Source: Aquisalinus luteolus
GTDB taxonomy: Bacteria > Pseudomonadota > Alphaproteobacteria > Caulobacterales > Parvularculaceae
Direction: 5' to 3'
DNA length: 64,000 nt
Assembly (NCBI RefSeq): GCF_009712425.2
Contig: NZ_VCJR02000001.1
Coordinates: 682,001-746,000 of the forward strand
Positions 62,520-64,000 of the stretch are shown here, piece after piece. The notes beneath the pieces are model-generated. The model ran no database searches. It worked only from the letters and a program-made list of their open reading frames with translations, and had not been told where the DNA came from. A program made the translations under genes and the position numbers. Numbering within the stretch: position 1 is the stretch's first letter; each line of letters starts with the position of its first letter.

Positions 62520-63523
62520 GTCTGATCGAACGCGCCACAAACGCACAGCGCAATACACGTAACGAAGACGACACCCGGCATGAGGCTGCTGGAGATCGGT
62601 CAGAGAGCCGGGCGACCAACCGCGCCAGTGCCGATCGCAACCTGCCGGTGGTCCAGCCACAAGAAGAGCAGTTCTCCGAGGACGATCTCGACCTCGATCT
62701 GGACAATACCGATTGGAGCCGGGTGTTCGAACTGAACAAGGATTTGCTGGCCAGGCAGGGCTTCCTCGTGCCGGATACGAAAGACAAGCGGCTGGCGCTT
62801 GAAATGCGGGCGGTCAAACGCCGCCTCCTGCGCCGTCTCAATTTCTATCGCACCGAAAACTCCAGCCGCCGCCGCCCGACACCCCGCGGCCCGGTGCGCA
62901 ACACCGTTCTGTTCACCTCTACGCGTCCGGCAGAGGGGAAGACCTTTTCTGCCATCAACCTCGCGCTCAGCCTGGCGCTGGAAGACAATATCAGTGTGCT
63001 GCTCATCGATGCCGATGTGCCGCGCCCGAAAGTCTTTCATCATTTCGGGCTTGAGGCGGGCGAGGGGCTGACAGACCGGGTGCTCGATTCTTCGACACCG
63101 ATGGAAGAGCTGATCGTAAGAGAGGGCACTTATCCGCTGTCGCTGCTCAGCCAGGGCAGGGCGAAGGTCAATCCGATCGAGCTTTTCGCCAGCGAGGAAA
63201 TGGCTGAGTTTGTTGAGGAAGTCTCCCGCCGTTATCCGGACCGCATCATCATTTTCGATGCACCCCCGGTGCTGGCGACGCCAGAGGCGGTCGTTCTCGC
63301 TCGCCATGTCGATGAGACCATCTTCCTCGTCGAGGCCAATGAAACGCCGGAACCGGCTGTGGCGATCGCTCTGGAAGAACTGCTCGATAACAACGAGAAC
63401 ATCTCGCTTATCCTGAACAAGTGCCTCGCACCGCAGGCTGCGGCTCATTACGGTTCCTATGAGGAATATTACACAAAGGGTTCTGAACTGAAATCCAGCC
63501 ATTTGAACCGCAGGGAGCGGTAG
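62516..63523 (+). CDS. CpsD/CapB-type tyrosine-kinase-like ATPase, XrtA-associated
   Basis: The 335-residue protein has an acidic N-terminal extension to about residue 110, then a MinD-like ATPase: Walker A RPAEGKT with K142, Walker A' LLIDADVPRPKV near 163-174 and Walker B IIIFDAPPV near 245. A C-terminal tyrosine-rich segment (AHYGSYEEYY) should be the autophosphorylation site. Such kinases control chain length by phosphorylation cycles with the Wzz protein. It starts at the last four bases of that gene. Confidence 0.92.
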   Translation: MSLIERATNAQRNTRNEDDTRHEAAGDRSESRATNRASADRNLPVVQPQEEQFSEDDLDLDLDNTDWSRVFELNKDLLARQGFLVPDTKDKRLALEMRAVKRRLLRRLNFYRTENSSRRRPTPRGPVRNTVLFTSTRPAEGKTFSAINLALSLALEDNISVLLIDADVPRPKVFHHFGLEAGEGLTDRVLDSSTPMEELIVREGTYPLSLLSQGRAKVNPIELFASEEMAEFVEEVSRRYPDRIIIFDAPPVLATPEAVVLARHVDETIFLVEANETPEPAVAIALEELLDNNENISLILNKCLAPQAAAHYGSYEEYYTKGSELKSSHLNRRER

Positions 63524-63526
63524 GAC

Positions 63527-64000
63527 ATGATGGCGCGGCTCCTCAGGCTCTCCCTGCTGGCTGGCGTTGCCGCCGGCAGCGTTGTGCCGTCAGCCTACGC
63601 ACAAAGCCAGGATACCCGCGAGAGATTGTCCGAGCGCTATCTCGAAGGTCGCCAGAATACGACAGCTCTCCCGGAAACTGCGGGAACCCAGCCGGGCGAC
63701 CGTGCAAGCCGCCAGGCCTATGAGGCAAGGCCGCTCTCCTATGTGCTGCGGGTCAGCCCAAGGGTGACGTATTCGGACAATGTCGAGCTTGCCCCTGAGG
63801 GCTTTGAACAACAGGATGCGCTCGCCTCCGTTTACATGTCGGGCGGGGCGCTGGTCGATCGCGTTCGGTTCAAGGGCATCGTCAATGGCTCGATCGAGGT
63901 TGGCAGCTATCTAAATCCGCCGGAAGTCGGCGGCGAGGCCCTCTACGACCGCACCGTCTTCAGCCCGAACGTGATTGCGGGCGGCACGACAAAGCTGGTC
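63527..64000 (+). CDS. XrtA/PEP-CTERM-associated outer-membrane beta-barrel protein, partial
   Basis: An ATG at 63527, preceded by the site gggagcgg, opens a frame that continues past the window edge; 158 codons are present. A Sec signal is cut after AYA near residue 24 (LLAGVAAGSVVPSAYA). After a polar linker, beta strands begin: SYVLRVSPRVTYSDNVELAPEG and DRVRFKGIVNGSIEVGSY. This order and pattern fit the PEP-CTERM-system outer-membrane barrel that follows the kinase in XrtA loci. The C-terminus is missing, so the call rests on gene order and the beta pattern. Confidence 0.78.
   Translation, partial: MMARLLRLSLLAGVAAGSVVPSAYAQSQDTRERLSERYLEGRQNTTALPETAGTQPGDRASRQAYEARPLSYVLRVSPRVTYSDNVELAPEGFEQQDALASVYMSGGALVDRVRFKGIVNGSIEVGSYLNPPEVGGEALYDRTVFSPNVIAGGTTKLV

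Noticed and set aside
1-64000. tRNA genes, rRNA genes, CRISPR arrays and insertion sequences
   Set aside because: No T-arm with acceptor pairing, no spaced repeats and no transposase or terminal inverted repeat pair was found by reading.

Overview
The window is a high-GC chromosomal segment of a Gram-negative bacterium, most probably an alphaproteobacterium (Parvularculales, Caulobacterales or Hyphomonadaceae-like). The reasons are the DksA with a single zinc-finger cysteine, abundant lipoproteins and outer-membrane proteins, a xylose-isomerase xylan locus under LacI regulators, and an XrtA/PEP-CTERM-type exopolysaccharide export operon. I see no rRNA, tRNA, CRISPR array, insertion sequence or prophage. 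The species cannot be named from the sequence alone.

Positions 1-12.5 kb are mostly housekeeping and accessory genes: a partial EamA-type permease, a YhiN-type flavoprotein, a fructosamine-kinase-family protein, feoAB behind a Fur-box-like site, an AsmA-like protein, a Crp/Fnr regulator, a nitroreductase, an aromatic aminotransferase, and a cluster of three YceI proteins around a cytochrome b561.

Positions 12.5-39.6 kb form a long plant-polysaccharide (xylan) region. It holds a frameshifted GH105 gene, a LacI regulator, an M3 peptidase, a GH3 glucosidase, a GH67 alpha-glucuronidase, a TRAP transporter, a DUF6445 protein, a sugar porter, an exported nucleoside-hydrolase-like protein, a second LacI regulator, xylB-xylA, a GH10 xylanase and a GH43 beta-xylosidase. 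Five 14-bp palindromes lie about 60-100 bp before these transcription units. They fall into two types and suggest two LacI regulons. The inferred route is: xylanase, alpha-glucuronidase and xylosidase release xylose and (methyl)glucuronate; the porter and TRAP system import them; XylA and XylB turn xylose into xylulose 5-phosphate. A three-gene surface-polysaccharide group (pyruvyltransferase, flippase, GT2) interrupts this region at 20.2-23.7 kb.

Positions 39.7-56.7 kb are mixed: dusA, a TauE-type permease, a ccdAB toxin-antitoxin pair with a tandem palindromic operator, arfB, an AT-richer orphan gene, an amidohydrolase, a GST, a phosphomannomutase, a nucleoside transporter, DUF1543 and DUF3253 proteins, a 0.5-kb gene-free stretch full of inverted repeats, a UDG-family protein, a mosaic outer-membrane protein behind an orphan LuxR-type regulator, an HSL-like protein with a degenerate active site, a TPR/beta-propeller protein, a membrane-tethered GH24 lysozyme and dksA.

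Positions 56.7-64 kb are an exopolysaccharide locus: a GT4-deacetylase fusion on the minus strand, then a sugar transferase, Wza-type export lipoprotein, chain-length protein, CpsD-type kinase and the start of a beta-barrel protein on the plus strand. No exosortase gene lies inside the window.

No single complete undescribed system can be proven here. The best candidates for new biology are the orphan LuxR regulator with its mosaic outer-membrane protein, the structured gene-free stretch before the UDG gene, and the two-operator regulatory layout of the xylan region.
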